Assembly: GCA_964017065.1 (NCBI GenBank)
Contig: OZ024783.1
Location: 7,666,391-7,730,390 of the forward strand
From: Haliclona indistincta
Taxonomy: Eukaryota > Porifera > Demospongiae > Haplosclerida > Chalinidae
Reading direction: 5' to 3'
Length of the DNA: 64,000 nucleotides
The position numbers were made by a program, and so were the translations under genes. Of this stretch, positions 42,137-52,671 are shown in pieces. Under the pieces are notes generated by a model that saw only the letters and a program-made list of their open reading frames with translations, did no database searches and was not told where the DNA came from. Each line of letters starts with the position of its first letter. Positions within the stretch are counted from its first letter, which is position 1.

Positions 42137-43152
42137 ATGACTAATAGCAGCTTCTTCGTGATTAATGTTGTCTCCATATCTCTGGCAGGAGTGTCTACCA
42201 TTGCTTGTATCATAGCTTTGGGAGTTCTGCTGTACTACAAGATGTGGCGTACATTCATCTATCGTTTGATGCTCTATATGTTTGCAACTCTCATTTTTTC
42301 CTCTTTGAGCACTTTAACAATGATGATCTCTTATTTACATACTTCTAGTGAAGAATTGGTCTGGTATGATAATGTGACTGATTGGACTAACAAAACTGGT
42401 CTATATGCTTCTCTTGTCATTCCATCTGTTCTTATTCACAGCTTTCTAGCACTTGTGCAGTTGCTTGTGACTTGGAAAATTGTGTGTATATATCTTATAG
42501 CTAACTGCGACTACAAGTTCACGTATAAATCTGATCTTTTTTTGCTAATTTCTTTTATAGGTTTTGTATCAATGGTCTCAATACTGGTTATATCAGCGAG
42601 TGTAGCACCAGGCATGTATATGAACAATAACAATCACTTTATTGGCTTAATAACTGCTGCTTTTGTACTGGTGAACCTGCTTTTGTTTATCAACATTGCA
42701 TTTACAGCACTGACATTGGTGCCACTGTGCTGTAGAGCTTGTGGATATAACCTGTGTATGAAGACTGCTGCTACAATAGAGAGTCACAGGAAGGCACTGA
42801 GAGAGATGCTACCATTCTTGGTGATTTCTTGTTTGTTTTCCTTGATACATTTTATTCGATTATATAGACTTGTTGTATAGACGATTATATAGACTTGTTA
42901 TATAGACTAAGACTTGTTACAATGTTGCACATTTTAGTTAGTAGCATTCACGGACTAGTGTCTGCTTTGTCTTGTGCTCTTCAATTCTACTTTATGAGGA
43001 AGAGACAAAAGAAGCTACGAATCAATAAGCTTGAAATTGATGGAAATAAATGTTTGGTTCATGCTAGTGCAGGAATATCTGATTCATGTATCACTAAACG
43101 CTCACTATTGAATGAAAATACCCAAGATACACGATATCTCCTCAGCATATAA
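42137..43152 (+). pseudogene. 7TM receptor, array gene 23 (frameshift plus stops)
   Basis: The ATG at 42137 (MTNSSFFVINVVSISLAG) opens a frame to 42880. Loop 2 is degraded (LIANCDYKFTYKSD). The frame ends in TM6 within a local tandem duplication of about 25 bp (ATTATATAGACTTGTT repeated at about 42853-42905), which brings stop codons. TM7 and the tail continue in another frame to 43152 with a shortened C-terminal region (SCITKRSLLNENTQDTRYLLSI). This is the first copy of the FNEE/SSEE-type loop group (TSSEELVWYDNVTDWTNKTG). Confidence 0.75.
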
Positions 43153-43762
43153 AACGATCGGCATTTTTTATTTCCCATTGCTAGTGTAGTTATTTTGAAT
43201 CAAAATCATAAATATAAACAATACTATATCGATAGAACAACTGTTGCATTAATATAATTTATATTTCTCGTATCAGTGTCTGATTATTCCCAAATTTTGT
43301 TAGCCGTGTTTGGGTAAAATTATTTGAGCTGTTTGAAACAATTTCTTTGTTTACAAAAATTGTATGGAGGATGTAGTAGCAATGAAGATATCTGTCACTG
43401 GCCCACAATGTAAATGGAATGGTAACACGATAATTATCATAGTCATCTTTTGCGGTTAAAAATTTCGGCTTAGACATTTTTGCAGTATGGTAAAAAATGA
43501 ACTGCAGTGCAGTTGGAGAAGTACTCTGTTGTGCTTGTAATGCTTTGGACCGTTATGCAGTTATTGTGCTCAAAGATTGCAAGGTCATTTGCCTACAAAG
43601 CTATATTGAGTGTGCGAAATATAAAATTGGAACTCTACGCATGATGAACGTGTTACTAAAGATAGAGTAGGTAATGAATGGTGTTTTGACGTACGGTGGA
43701 ATTTTACCATGACTTTACAGAGACATCACTGAATACCCACTATTGAATGAGAATGTGATGTA
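43153..43762. other. 3' flank of gene 23 with an arm fragment of the Helitron-like hairpin
   Basis: A degenerate piece of the hairpin arm (GGATGTAGTAGCAATGAAGA, then GTAAATGGAATGGTAACACG) lies at about 43370-43432. There is nothing else I can support. Confidence 0.4.
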
Positions 43763-45007
43763 TTAGGGAGACACGGTAGTGTCTCCCTATGTAGGGTTGA
43801 ACGAGAAAACAAGATGGCGGCTACATACAATGTATTAGCGTTCAAACGCTGATATTTCGCCTGGTGATGAATTTTATACGTCCAAAGACACTTAAATCTG
43901 CTATCTGGCGTTGCCCCATCTTACAGTAGCAAGGAGATTGCTTGAGATTGTTACTAAAGTGACGAACCTGGAAACGGTGAAAATCGAGTTTCGTCATCTT
44001 CGTTTTCTTCTTTCTTCTTTCTTCTTTCTTTCTTTCTTCCACTCGCCTAGCACCTTTACGTGAGCAGTGCCGAGACCAAAACACCCACGAACAGTCGTGA
44101 AATTCTCCTGGCATGTGCCTTTTGAACTTAGTTTTTAGCGCAACGGCGATATAAATTCCGCGATTTCTCGATCGTGATCCATTGTCAGCTAAGTGTTAGA
44201 CGCCATTAATAATTATAGTGATTGCGCAATACGCACGTGACCAAGCTGTGGTTAGCGCACGTGACCAAGCACAAGCTTGAGTATCGCCACACCGTATAGA
44301 TCACGGAGAACACATATTTGTCTGGAGTCTTCGAAGAACGGTAAGCTAGCAAGCGCAGAATCACCATTCTGCCTTGCCAGATAATTATAACATCCGTAAA
44401 CAAGTGCGGGCGGGGCTCGTATGCACTGTATTCATGCATGCGTAGGCGAGCTGATATCTACAGCATAACAATTATTTAGCTACAAGTTTAAAATTGTTAA
44501 TAATAAAGAAAAGCCATCAACAACAGGAAAACCAAACCAATGGTGGAAACAAAGATGGCACAGTAATTGCATGATATTGAATTGAACTGTACTTCACTGA
44601 AAAAGAAAAAAAGGACACAAACAAGAAAATTAAAAAGATTTCTATCGAAATCAAAAGGATGTAGGGTTGTGAAATCTACCACTGGTCAACAATGTGAACT
44701 AACAAGGAACAAGCATGGAATGGTAACACGATTGCCTTGCTAACAGACCATAGATCCCTACATCAGTGGCTGTACATAAGCTGTCACAAGCTGAATGCAC
44801 GTCAGGTGTCAGTCAACAGCAACAAGCTAAGCTGAACTAGCTATAGTCAACTACTGCAGCCACTGATGTAGGGATCTATGGTCTGTTAGCAAGGCAATCG
44901 TGTTACCATTCCATGCTTGTTCCTTGTTAGTTCACATTGTTGACCAGTGGTAGATTTCACAACCCTACATCCTTTTGATTTCGATAGAAATCTTTTTAAT
45001 TTTCTTG
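43763..45007 (-). mobile_element. Helitron-like element, copy C (reverse orientation)
   Basis: 1,245 bp on the minus strand. The 3' hairpin end TTAGGGAGACAC lies at 43763 and the long 5' hairpin at 44622-45007. In element orientation it ends CTAA before T and is preceded by A, as copies A and B. It is closest to copy A inside. Substitutions that separate copy C from copy A in the hairpin are present in both arms. Confidence 0.72.
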
Positions 45008-45303
45008 TAACTATGAGTTTTGCATATCATTTCTGCTTTCAAAAGCATGTGATCGTCTATAATGATCATCTTACAATTCTCTTGTAGACATGGTACATAC
45101 CATGGTAGCCACAACATATCATATGACTGTTACTTGCATCACTACATATGAAAACTGCCAAAGTACACAAAATAGTTATGTACATCACATGGTATCTTTT
45201 TGTCCAATAGCTTGGTCAAGGTGAAATTGTAAGCCAGTCACTTGCCCAACTAGCTAGTATATAGCTCAATCACTGTATAGTGCTCACTACTGACTGTCCC
45301 AAC

Positions 45304-46272
45304 ATGAATAATAGCAGTTTCTTTGTGACTAATGTTGTCTCCATACCTCTGGCAGGAGTGTCTACCATTGCTTGTATCATAGCTTTGGGAGTTCTGCTAT
45401 ACTACAAGATGTGGCGTTCATTCATCTATCGTTTGGTGCTCTACATGTTTATATCACTGATTGTCTCCTCTTTGGGCACAATTATACTTGTGACTTCCTA
45501 TTTACTGATTTCCAATGAGGAATATATATCATATAACTGGGCTAACCACACTGGTCTCTTCGTTCCATACATTCTTATGTACGGCAGTCTAGCAATTTCA
45601 AACTTGCTTGTGACTAGTATGACTGTGTGTATATATCTTATGGCTCTCCACAACTACCAGTTCACATATAAATCAGATCTTTGCTTGTTCATCTCATTCA
45701 TCCTTTATCTAATGATAATTGTAGGTCTGTTAATACCAACAGCGGTACTGCCAAACGTGCATAACTATGTGTTAGACGCTGCAATTTTGGTGTTGGAATG
45801 CTTTCCATTGCCCATGAATATTGTATTCACAGCACTTACATTGGTGCCACTGTGCTGTAGAGCTTGTGGATATAACCTGTGTATGAAGACTGCTGCTACA
45901 ATAGAGAGTCACAGGAAGGCACTGGGAGAGATACTACCACTCTTCATTCTTATAGTGCCTTCTTTCTTTGTCTTGTCATATCTGGTGATGTGGCTAGACA
46001 GGATCAAACATTATAATGCCGCACATGTATTTTGCAGCATTCTAGGACTGGTGGCAGCTTTGTCCTTTGCTCTTCATCTCTGCTTTATTAGAAAGAATCT
46101 TAAAAAGATACGTGCCAGGAAAAAAACTGCCAATAATTTGGTTAACTTGCACTGCACTCATCGTACAACTGTGTTCACTAGTACAGGAATATCTGATTCA
46201 TGTATCATTGAACGCCCGCTACTGATCGAGAGCATGGAGGACTCACAATATCTCCTTATTAAAAGCAATTGA
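45304..46272 (+). CDS. 7TM receptor-like protein, array gene 24 (intact)
   Basis: 322 residues from the ATG at 45304 (MNNSSFFVTNVVSIPLAG). The loop after TM2 (LISNEEYISYNWANHTGLF) carries an NHT sequon. Loop 3 has KALGE for KALRE. The TM6-TM7 loop is LVMWLDRIKHYNAAHVF. The tail is divergent (KKTANNLVNLHCTHRTTVF, STGISDSC) and ends LIESMEDSQYLLIKSN, keeping DxxxLL. Unlike its neighbours, the bases before the ATG (GACTGTCCCAAC) lack the CAG acceptor-like end. Confidence 0.82.
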   Translation: MNNSSFFVTNVVSIPLAGVSTIACIIALGVLLYYKMWRSFIYRLVLYMFISLIVSSLGTIILVTSYLLISNEEYISYNWANHTGLFVPYILMYGSLAISNLLVTSMTVCIYLMALHNYQFTYKSDLCLFISFILYLMIIVGLLIPTAVLPNVHNYVLDAAILVLECFPLPMNIVFTALTLVPLCCRACGYNLCMKTAATIESHRKALGEILPLFILIVPSFFVLSYLVMWLDRIKHYNAAHVFCSILGLVAALSFALHLCFIRKNLKKIRARKKTANNLVNLHCTHRTTVFTSTGISDSCIIERPLLIESMEDSQYLLIKSN

Positions 46273-46819
46273 GTGCAATAATTCCATTTTGTTTTCTCCC
46301 ATTGTACCACTTAACTGATAGAACAATAGATTCATGAATATGAATCTGATAACAGTGTCTAATTTCCCCAAATTTATTAAAGTACTGGTTTTGGATAAAA
46401 ATTATACCAAAAATGTTGCGGTAATACTGCGTTATTGGACGCATGCGCTTATAATTAATATTTCCACTGCAAGGAATTATATGTTTTCAATGCAAGTATA
46501 TTAAGTAGCAAGATATGCACTTAGCAGACAATATGTGCCTGTAAATGACCAACGCTAACAACATGCCAGTACTGTGTGTCATTAGTGAATTCCTGGTAGG
46601 CACAATGGTTAAAGCAGTTGCCACAACACTTCATGTGACTAAGATACATGCAACACTACATATGGAGACTGCCAAAGTACACAAAAGAGTTATGTACATC
46701 ACATGATGTCCAACAAGGTGACATTTTAGTATTTATTTGTGTATAGTGAACCAGTCACGTGCTAGTGTATCTCAATCACTGTATAGTGCTCACTGCTGTG
46801 TTTTTTTATCTGTCGCAGC
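46273..46819. repeat. Spacer between genes 24 and 25
   Basis: Partly homologous to the flank of gene 26 (49689-49860 and 50190-50400), and shows that flank without the 326-bp insertion found at 49864. No gene is supported. Confidence 0.5.
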
Positions 46820-47782
46820 ATGAGTAATAGCAGTTTCTTTGTGGTTAATGCTGTCTCCATACCTCTGGCAGGAGTGTCTACTATTGCTTGTATCATAGCT
46901 TTGGGAGTTCTGCTATACTACAAGATGTGGCGTTCATTCATCTATCGTTTGGTGCTCTACATGTTTTCATCACTCATTTTCACCTCTTTGAGTACTATAA
47001 TACTCATGATATCTTATTTACGGATTTCTAGTGAGCAGTCGATATGGCTTGAAGTGACCACTTGGACTAACAAAACTGGTCTCTATGCTTCTCTTGTAAT
47101 TCCATCTATACTTTTGTGCAGCTTTGTAGCACTTATGCAGTTGCTTGTGACTTATATGACTGTCAGTATATATCTTATGGCTCTGCACAACTACCAGTTC
47201 ACATATAAATCTGATCTTCGTTTACTAGCTCTATCAATCATTTTCCTCACAGTTGTCTTGGTACTATATTTAGCAGCAAGTATTCCGCCAGACAAGTATT
47301 TGAACAACACGAATAAATTTTTGGATATATTAACTGCTGCTTTTGTACTGGTGTGCTTCCTATTGCCTATCAACATTGTATTCACAGCACTGACATTGGT
47401 GCCACTGTGCTGTAGAGCTTGTGGATATAACCTGTGTACGGCATTGAGAGAAATAATAATAATCTTTATTTTCAATGTGCCTTCTTTCTTGTTTTACGTG
47501 TATATGATCTTATCATTTTTAGGGAAGGTACGATGGTATTACGGTCACATACTGTGTAGCATTTCAGGACTAGTTTGTGCTTTGTTCTTTGGTCTTCATC
47601 TTTGCTTTGTAAAGAAGAACCTACAAGGCAAGAATAAAACGCTGGAAACTGAAAGTATGCGTTGCAGTCATCGTACAGAAGTGTTCACTAGTGAAGGGAC
47701 ATGTAACACTGAACACCTGCCTGTGGTTCAGAGTGAGGAAGACACACGATATCTTCTCCTGAAGAATGATCGTGTTCATTGA
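46820..47782 (+). CDS. 7TM receptor-like protein, array gene 25 (intact frame, shortened loop 3)
   Basis: 320 residues, MSNSSFFVVNAVSIPLAG. Loop 3 has lost about 11 residues in frame: CCRACGYNLC is followed directly by TALREIII, without the MKTAATIESHRK block present in all other copies. As this block is the most conserved cytoplasmic segment of the family, coupling is probably altered or the copy is non-functional. The TM2-TM3 loop is SSEQSIWLEVTTWTNKTG (NKT sequon). The tail is SEGTCNTEH, then QSEEDTRYLLLKNDRVH, with ISES lost. A truncated sister is at 51925. Confidence 0.75.
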   Translation: MSNSSFFVVNAVSIPLAGVSTIACIIALGVLLYYKMWRSFIYRLVLYMFSSLIFTSLSTIILMISYLRISSEQSIWLEVTTWTNKTGLYASLVIPSILLCSFVALMQLLVTYMTVSIYLMALHNYQFTYKSDLRLLALSIIFLTVVLVLYLAASIPPDKYLNNTNKFLDILTAAFVLVCFLLPINIVFTALTLVPLCCRACGYNLCTALREIIIIFIFNVPSFLFYVYMILSFLGKVRWYYGHILCSISGLVCALFFGLHLCFVKKNLQGKNKTLETESMRCSHRTEVFTSEGTCNTEHLPVVQSEEDTRYLLLKNDRVH

Positions 47783-48710
47783 CTTATTTTTCAGACCACT
47801 TCCAGAAGTTAGAAATGTTTTACCTAAAAAGATCGTGCATGTACTGTACTTCCTAGGCAATTCAGTTTTGATCATCAACTCTTGTGTATAAAGAAAATAA
47901 AAGATTTCTAACGAAATCAAAAGGATGTAGGGATAAAGAAATCTGCTACTGGTCCACAATGTAAACCAACAAGGAGCAAGCATGGAATGGTAACACGATT
48001 GACTTGCTAACAGACCATAGATCCCTACATGAACAAGATTGTGCAGTTATGCCCACACATGTAGGATGATATTCATGGATCAAACCACACAGTGATCAAT
48101 AGTTTAACGCTAAGCTCGGGCAGCGGTAGTCTTTTTCATGTCAGAATTATTTCATGCTTGTTATACACTTGCTGATAGTTTCTTGGGCATTCTCCAGTTC
48201 TATAATGGCTCAGCTAGATATGGTGGGTATAAACTTTGTGATGGGCATACCGTTTGTGAGATATCGCCGCTTTTGGGTGCTTTATCGAGGAAAGTTGCGA
48301 CTCACTTGAGACATAAGATACCTTTGGTGAACCTGTTGTAAGCTGTTGAACGTGCATGTGGCAATCATCTGCAAGCCTCCAGAAACCTCTGACTGCCAAA
48401 CTCCTGTGAATACTAATCTAACGTATGCGTACCATCAGCTGTTTCACTAATCTATCTTTAGAAACACTAGTTTATCTTTAGAAACACATGGTAGCCACAA
48501 CATATCATATGACTGTTACATGCATCACTACATATGAAAACTGCCAAAGTACACAAAAGAGTTATGTACATCACATGGTACCTCTTATTGTCCAATAGCT
48601 TGGTCAGGTGACATTATAGTGGTTCATTGTGTACCTGTCACTTGCCCAACCTGCTAGTGTAGCTCAATCACTGTATAGTGCTCACTGCAGTGTTCTTTAT
48701 CTGTCACAGC
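47783..48710. repeat. Spacer with a solo Helitron-hairpin arm
   Basis: At about 47890-48030 there is one arm of the Helitron-like hairpin (to CATAGATCCCTACAT) without its partner arm; the homologous spacer at 52672-53513 lacks it. The remainder, about 48040-48710, is duplicated at 52840-53510. No gene is supported. Confidence 0.6.
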
Positions 48711-49688
48711 ATGACTAATAGCAGCTTCTTCCTGGTTAATAATGTCTCCATATTTCTGTCAGGAGTGTCTACCATTGCTTGTATCATAGCTTTGGGAGTT
48801 CTGCTATACTACAAGATGTGGCGTTCATTCATCTATCGTTTGGTGCTCTACATGTTTGCAACTCTCTTTTTCTCTTCTTTAAGCACTATAATGCTCATGA
48901 TCTCTTATTTACAGATTTCTAGTGAGGAATCAGTATGGCATGAGGTGGTCAATTGGAATAACAAAACTGGTGTATATGCTTCTCTTGTCATTCCATCCAT
49001 TCTTATTTTCAGTTGTCTAGCACTTGTGCAGTTGCTTGTGACTAGTATAACCGTCAGTATATATCTTATGGCTCTCCACAACTACCAGTTCACATATAAA
49101 TCTGATCTTTATTTGCTGATTTCAAGTATAATTTTTGTAACGATTGTCTCAATATTGAATATATCAGCTAGTGTATCGCCAGACATGTACTCCAAACATT
49201 TCAATCAGTTTGAAGACATAACAATGGCTGCCTTTGTGCTGGTGTGCTTGCTATTGCCTGTCAACGTTGTATTCACAGCACTGACATTGGTGCCACTGTG
49301 CTGTAGAGCTTGTGGATATAACCTGTGTATGAAGACTGCTGCTACAATAGAGCGTCACAGGAAGGCACTGAGAGAAATACTACCACTCTTCTTTCTTAAT
49401 GTGCCTTCTATCTTGCTTTTCATGTCACATCTTAAGCGATCACTTGATTATAGTGAAACTAGTTATAATTTTTTGCATGTAACGAACAGTATTCCGGGAC
49501 TAGTGTCTTCTTTGGCCTTTGCTCTTCATCTCTACTTTATGAGAAAGAAAATCAAGAAGCTATGGGACAATAATAGGCTTGAAATTGTTAAAAATTATGG
49601 ATCTGTTATCTTCCATCGCACTAGTGCAGGAATGTCTGATTCATATAATACTGATTCCCCGCTACTGAGTCTGGAGAATGACACATAA
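48711..49688 (+). CDS. 7TM receptor-like protein, array gene 26 (intact)
   Basis: 325 residues from the ATG at 48711 (MTNSSFFLVNNVSIFLSG). TM2-TM3 loop SSEESVWHEVVNWNNKTG; loop 3 reads TIERHRKALRE. TM6-TM7 loop KRSLDYSETSYNFLHV. The tail is short: HRTSAGMSDSYNTDSPLLSLENDT. The stop falls just before the usual DTQYLL, so this copy has lost the dileucine motif, although the DNA after the stop still encodes it in another reading (SLENDT then stop then YLLIKNN). It is a sister of gene 28. Confidence 0.78.
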   Translation: MTNSSFFLVNNVSIFLSGVSTIACIIALGVLLYYKMWRSFIYRLVLYMFATLFFSSLSTIMLMISYLQISSEESVWHEVVNWNNKTGVYASLVIPSILIFSCLALVQLLVTSITVSIYLMALHNYQFTYKSDLYLLISSIIFVTIVSILNISASVSPDMYSKHFNQFEDITMAAFVLVCLLLPVNVVFTALTLVPLCCRACGYNLCMKTAATIERHRKALREILPLFFLNVPSILLFMSHLKRSLDYSETSYNFLHVTNSIPGLVSSLAFALHLYFMRKKIKKLWDNNRLEIVKNYGSVIFHRTSAGMSDSYNTDSPLLSLENDT

Positions 49689-49863
49689 TATCTCCTCATT
49701 AAAAACAATCGAGTGCAGTAATTCAATTTTGTTTTCTCCCATTGTTAGTGTACCACCTAAATCGTGTTAACTGATAGAACAATAGATGCATGAATATGAA
49801 TCTTATTTGTAACAGTGTCTAATTTTCCCCAAATTTATTGAAGTACTGTTTTTGGATGAAGAC

Positions 49864-50189
49864 AGGAGCGTATAAGGGGAAGGAGCGTTCAAATACCGTA
49901 TTCACGTAGTAATGTCTAAGCCTAAAGTCCGCCGCCATGTGCTATTGCTACTTGGAACTTGGGCCTTTCTTTGCGTGTTGTGGCTCGTTATTTCCTACCT
50001 ATACATTCATCCACGTTTCGTCCTGCCCGTCTCCGGCTAAAATAAGCAAGCGTTCAGCCAGAGCTATGGTTGCTGTCTTATGCGGCCTGCAAAAACCTTC
50101 CTCATAAGGAAGATTTTTGCAGCGCAGGCGGCAGACTTTAGGCTCCAATATTTCTATTAGTTACACGCTCCTTCCCCTTATACGCTCCT
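49864..50189. mobile_element. 326-bp element with 25-bp terminal inverted repeats
   Basis: The 25-bp TIR starting AGGAGCGTATAAGGGG at 49864 is mirrored at 50165-50189. The homologous flank of gene 24 (about 46390) reads TTTTGGATAAAAATT without the element. Flanks GATGAAGAC and GATAAAAAT could be a 9-bp duplication with three transitions, or the duplication may be only GAT. The interior is G+C-rich with a small inner hairpin (near 50090-50130). It has no coding capacity. Confidence 0.65.
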
Positions 50190-50429
50190 GATAAAAATTA
50201 TACCAAAAATGTTGTGGTAATACTGTACTGGTGCGTTATTGGGCGCATGCGCTTATAATTAATATTTCCACAGCAAGGAATTACATGTTTATCAATGCAA
50301 GTATATTAAGTAGCAAGATATGCACTTAACAGACAACGTGCACCTGTAAATGAGCAACACTAACAGCATGCCAGTACGGTAACACGAGGAACGTTGTTTG
50401 TCTTATGAAGAGTGGACACACTAGAGTGT

Positions 50430-50495
50430 GTTGTTGCTCACAGCTAAGCTGTGTGTTTTACCTCAGTGGTGCCTGAATATTCAACTCTTTACGAC
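50430..50495 (+). repeat. Duplicated fragment of the ABC-transporter 5' intron
   Basis: The segment TTGCTCACAGC, then GTGGTGCCTGAATATT, then AACTCTTTA matches 54685-54750, directly upstream of the first recognised ABC exon. The duplication that made genes 25/26 and 27/28 therefore extended into the ABC gene's intron. Confidence 0.6.
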
Positions 50496-50975
50496 ACAAA
50501 CATAGGTGTGCTGGCTTGGTCTGACCAGCGATGTGTGACTTTGTTAAAACATGGTTCAAGGCAGCGAGAGGCTTCGTGTGTGTGTGGAAATTTGAGATCT
50601 ATCTTTCCAACAATGTCATTTCTTTGTTCTGTATGTCAAAATAATAGTTGATTCAGTCAGCTGTTCCTAATTACTAAACGTTTACAAATTTAATTTAGTT
50701 TAACAAGGCATTTAAGTTAATATTTAAAACAGTTTGCTCATTCCCAATGTTTAATTTTATGTAATTAACCTAAAAATTTACAAATTATTTTTAAAAATAA
50801 TACTTTTCAATACTATAATCGATTACAAAAACTAGGTTAAAATCGTTTACATGTACATGAAGATTCCGAGAAGTACGAGTAGAAATCAGTGACAAGAAAA
50901 ATACATGCACTTTGTTTGTTCTACAGATTTTGTTTTTGTTTCTGTTTGTTCAAATCTATGTTTGTCTAGATTTAA

Positions 50976-51502
50976 GGTATGACCGGTGTCAATGTGTGAA
51001 TTTTGGTGAATTCTTGGTATACCAAAACAAACAATTATTGTGGTAGAACCGAGCAAGCTATGGACATTATTTTTTTCAAATCGTTAAAGAAGAGAGGTTT
51101 GTTTGTATTCACAATGCAAATGAGAGTTTCAAAGGTCTTAGGTTTTGCAACATTTTCATCATTGTAAATTGTAGTTAAAGTACATGAACTTTTTTTCTCA
51201 CTGACAGAAAAAGATGCAGTAATTCAGTTTCACAGTTCTTTAAGGGACGCAAAGAGCTAACTTTTCTGCAGAGGCAGCAATCACAAAGAGATTTGTTCTC
51301 ATAGCTCATAGTTGTTAGCTCAATACTGCCTAGAGCAGCGGACATGGATACTGTATGGACATGGATATTATTCAGTAGTATATCTCCAGAACCGACCAGA
51401 ATTCTGTACTGTAACGCTGGATTTTTACTTATCAATCTAAAATGAACATATGCTGTAAAACCATCAAAAATCCGAGAGATGAATTTTCACACCGATCATA
51501 CC
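50976..51502. mobile_element. TTAA-flanked MITE, 527 bp
   Basis: TTAA at 50972-50975 and 51503-51506 encloses a segment with an inverted terminal repeat beginning GGTATGA(C/T)CGGTGT. The TTAA target and GGT start resemble the large transposon at 12956, but the sequences differ otherwise. The minus-strand open frame 51175-51435 is not recognised. Confidence 0.65.
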
Positions 51503-51506
51503 TTAA

Positions 51507-51924
51507 GTTTGTTTCATTAAAAACTTTTGCAAGGAGGGGCGAAGCATGCGTCGAGGAAAACTTGAAGCGAGATAGTTATAGACACTAAGATCTATACTGG
51601 TATTATAATTATGACTCAAGAGGGACAAAAATATTTCAAGGGAGGCGAGCACCCTCGTCCCCTAAATGAAACCCTACAAATACTAATCTCTTGTGGGTAT
51701 GGTACATACTATGGTTGCCACAACATATCATATGGCTGTTATACCTACATATAAAAACTGCCAAAGTACACAAAAGAGTTATGTTCATCACATGTATGTG
51801 TCCAATAGCTTGGTCAAGGTGACATTTTAGTAGTTCATTGTGTACATGCAGTCACTTGCCCAACCAGCTAGTGTAGATCAATCACTGTATAGTACTCACT
51901 GCAGTGTTCTTTATCTGTCGCAGC
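51507..51924. other. Spacer before relic 27
   Basis: An unidentified stretch to about 51690, then the standard leader of the MTNSS group (51700-51924), including CAGTGTTCTTTATCTGTCGC before the ATG. The AT-rich DNA at 50650-50970 likewise contains nothing I can identify. Confidence 0.4.
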
Positions 51925-52671
51925 ATGACTAATAGCAGTTTCTTTGTGGCTAACGTGCGGCTTTCTAGCACTCATGCAGTTGCTTGTGACTTATATGACT
52001 GTCAGTATATATCTTATGGCTCTCCACAACTACCAGTTCCCATATAAATCTGATCTTCGTTTACTAGTTCTATCAATCATTTTCCTCACAGTTGTCCTGA
52101 TACTATATTTAGCAGCAAGTATACCGCCAGACAAGTATTTAAACAACACAAAGAAATTTTGGGATATAGTAACTGCTGCTTTTGTACTGGTGTGCCTGCT
52201 ATTTCCTATCAACATTGTATTCACAGCACTGACATTGGTGCCACTGTGCTGTAGAGCTTGTGGATATAACCTGTGTATCGAGACTGCTGCTACAATAGAG
52301 AGTCACAGGAAGGCACTCAGAGAGATAATAACAATATTTATTTTCATAGTGCCTTCTTTCTCGTTTAATGTGTTTATGGTCTTATCATTTTGGGAAAGTT
52401 GCCATGGTATTATGGCCACATATCTTATAGCATTGCAGAACTAGTTTGTGCTTTGTCCTTTGCTCTTCATCTTTGCTTTATAAAGAAGAATCTCAAAAGG
52501 CTACGAGGCAAGATTAGAACACTGGAGACTAAAATTATGCGTTGCACTCATCGTACAGCAGTGTTCACTAGTGAAGGAATATCTGAGTCATGCAACACTG
52601 AACACCTACCTGTGATCGAGAGTGAGGAAGACACACGATATCTTCTCCTGAAGAATGATCGTGTACATTAA
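51925..52671 (+). pseudogene. 7TM receptor, array gene 27 (N-terminal deletion and frameshift)
   Basis: The ATG at 51925 begins MTNSSFFVANV, but about 240-270 bp encoding TM1, loop 1 and TM2 are deleted; the DNA resumes in TM3 (GFLALMQLLVTYMTVSIYLMAL) in another frame. TM3-TM6 are open to 52444, with NYQFPYKSD in loop 2 and CIETAATIESHRK in loop 3. A second frameshift near 52385-52395 separates TM7 and the tail (SEGISESC, ESEEDTRYLLLKNDRVH, stop 52671). It retains the loop 3 block missing in its sister gene 25. Confidence 0.78.
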
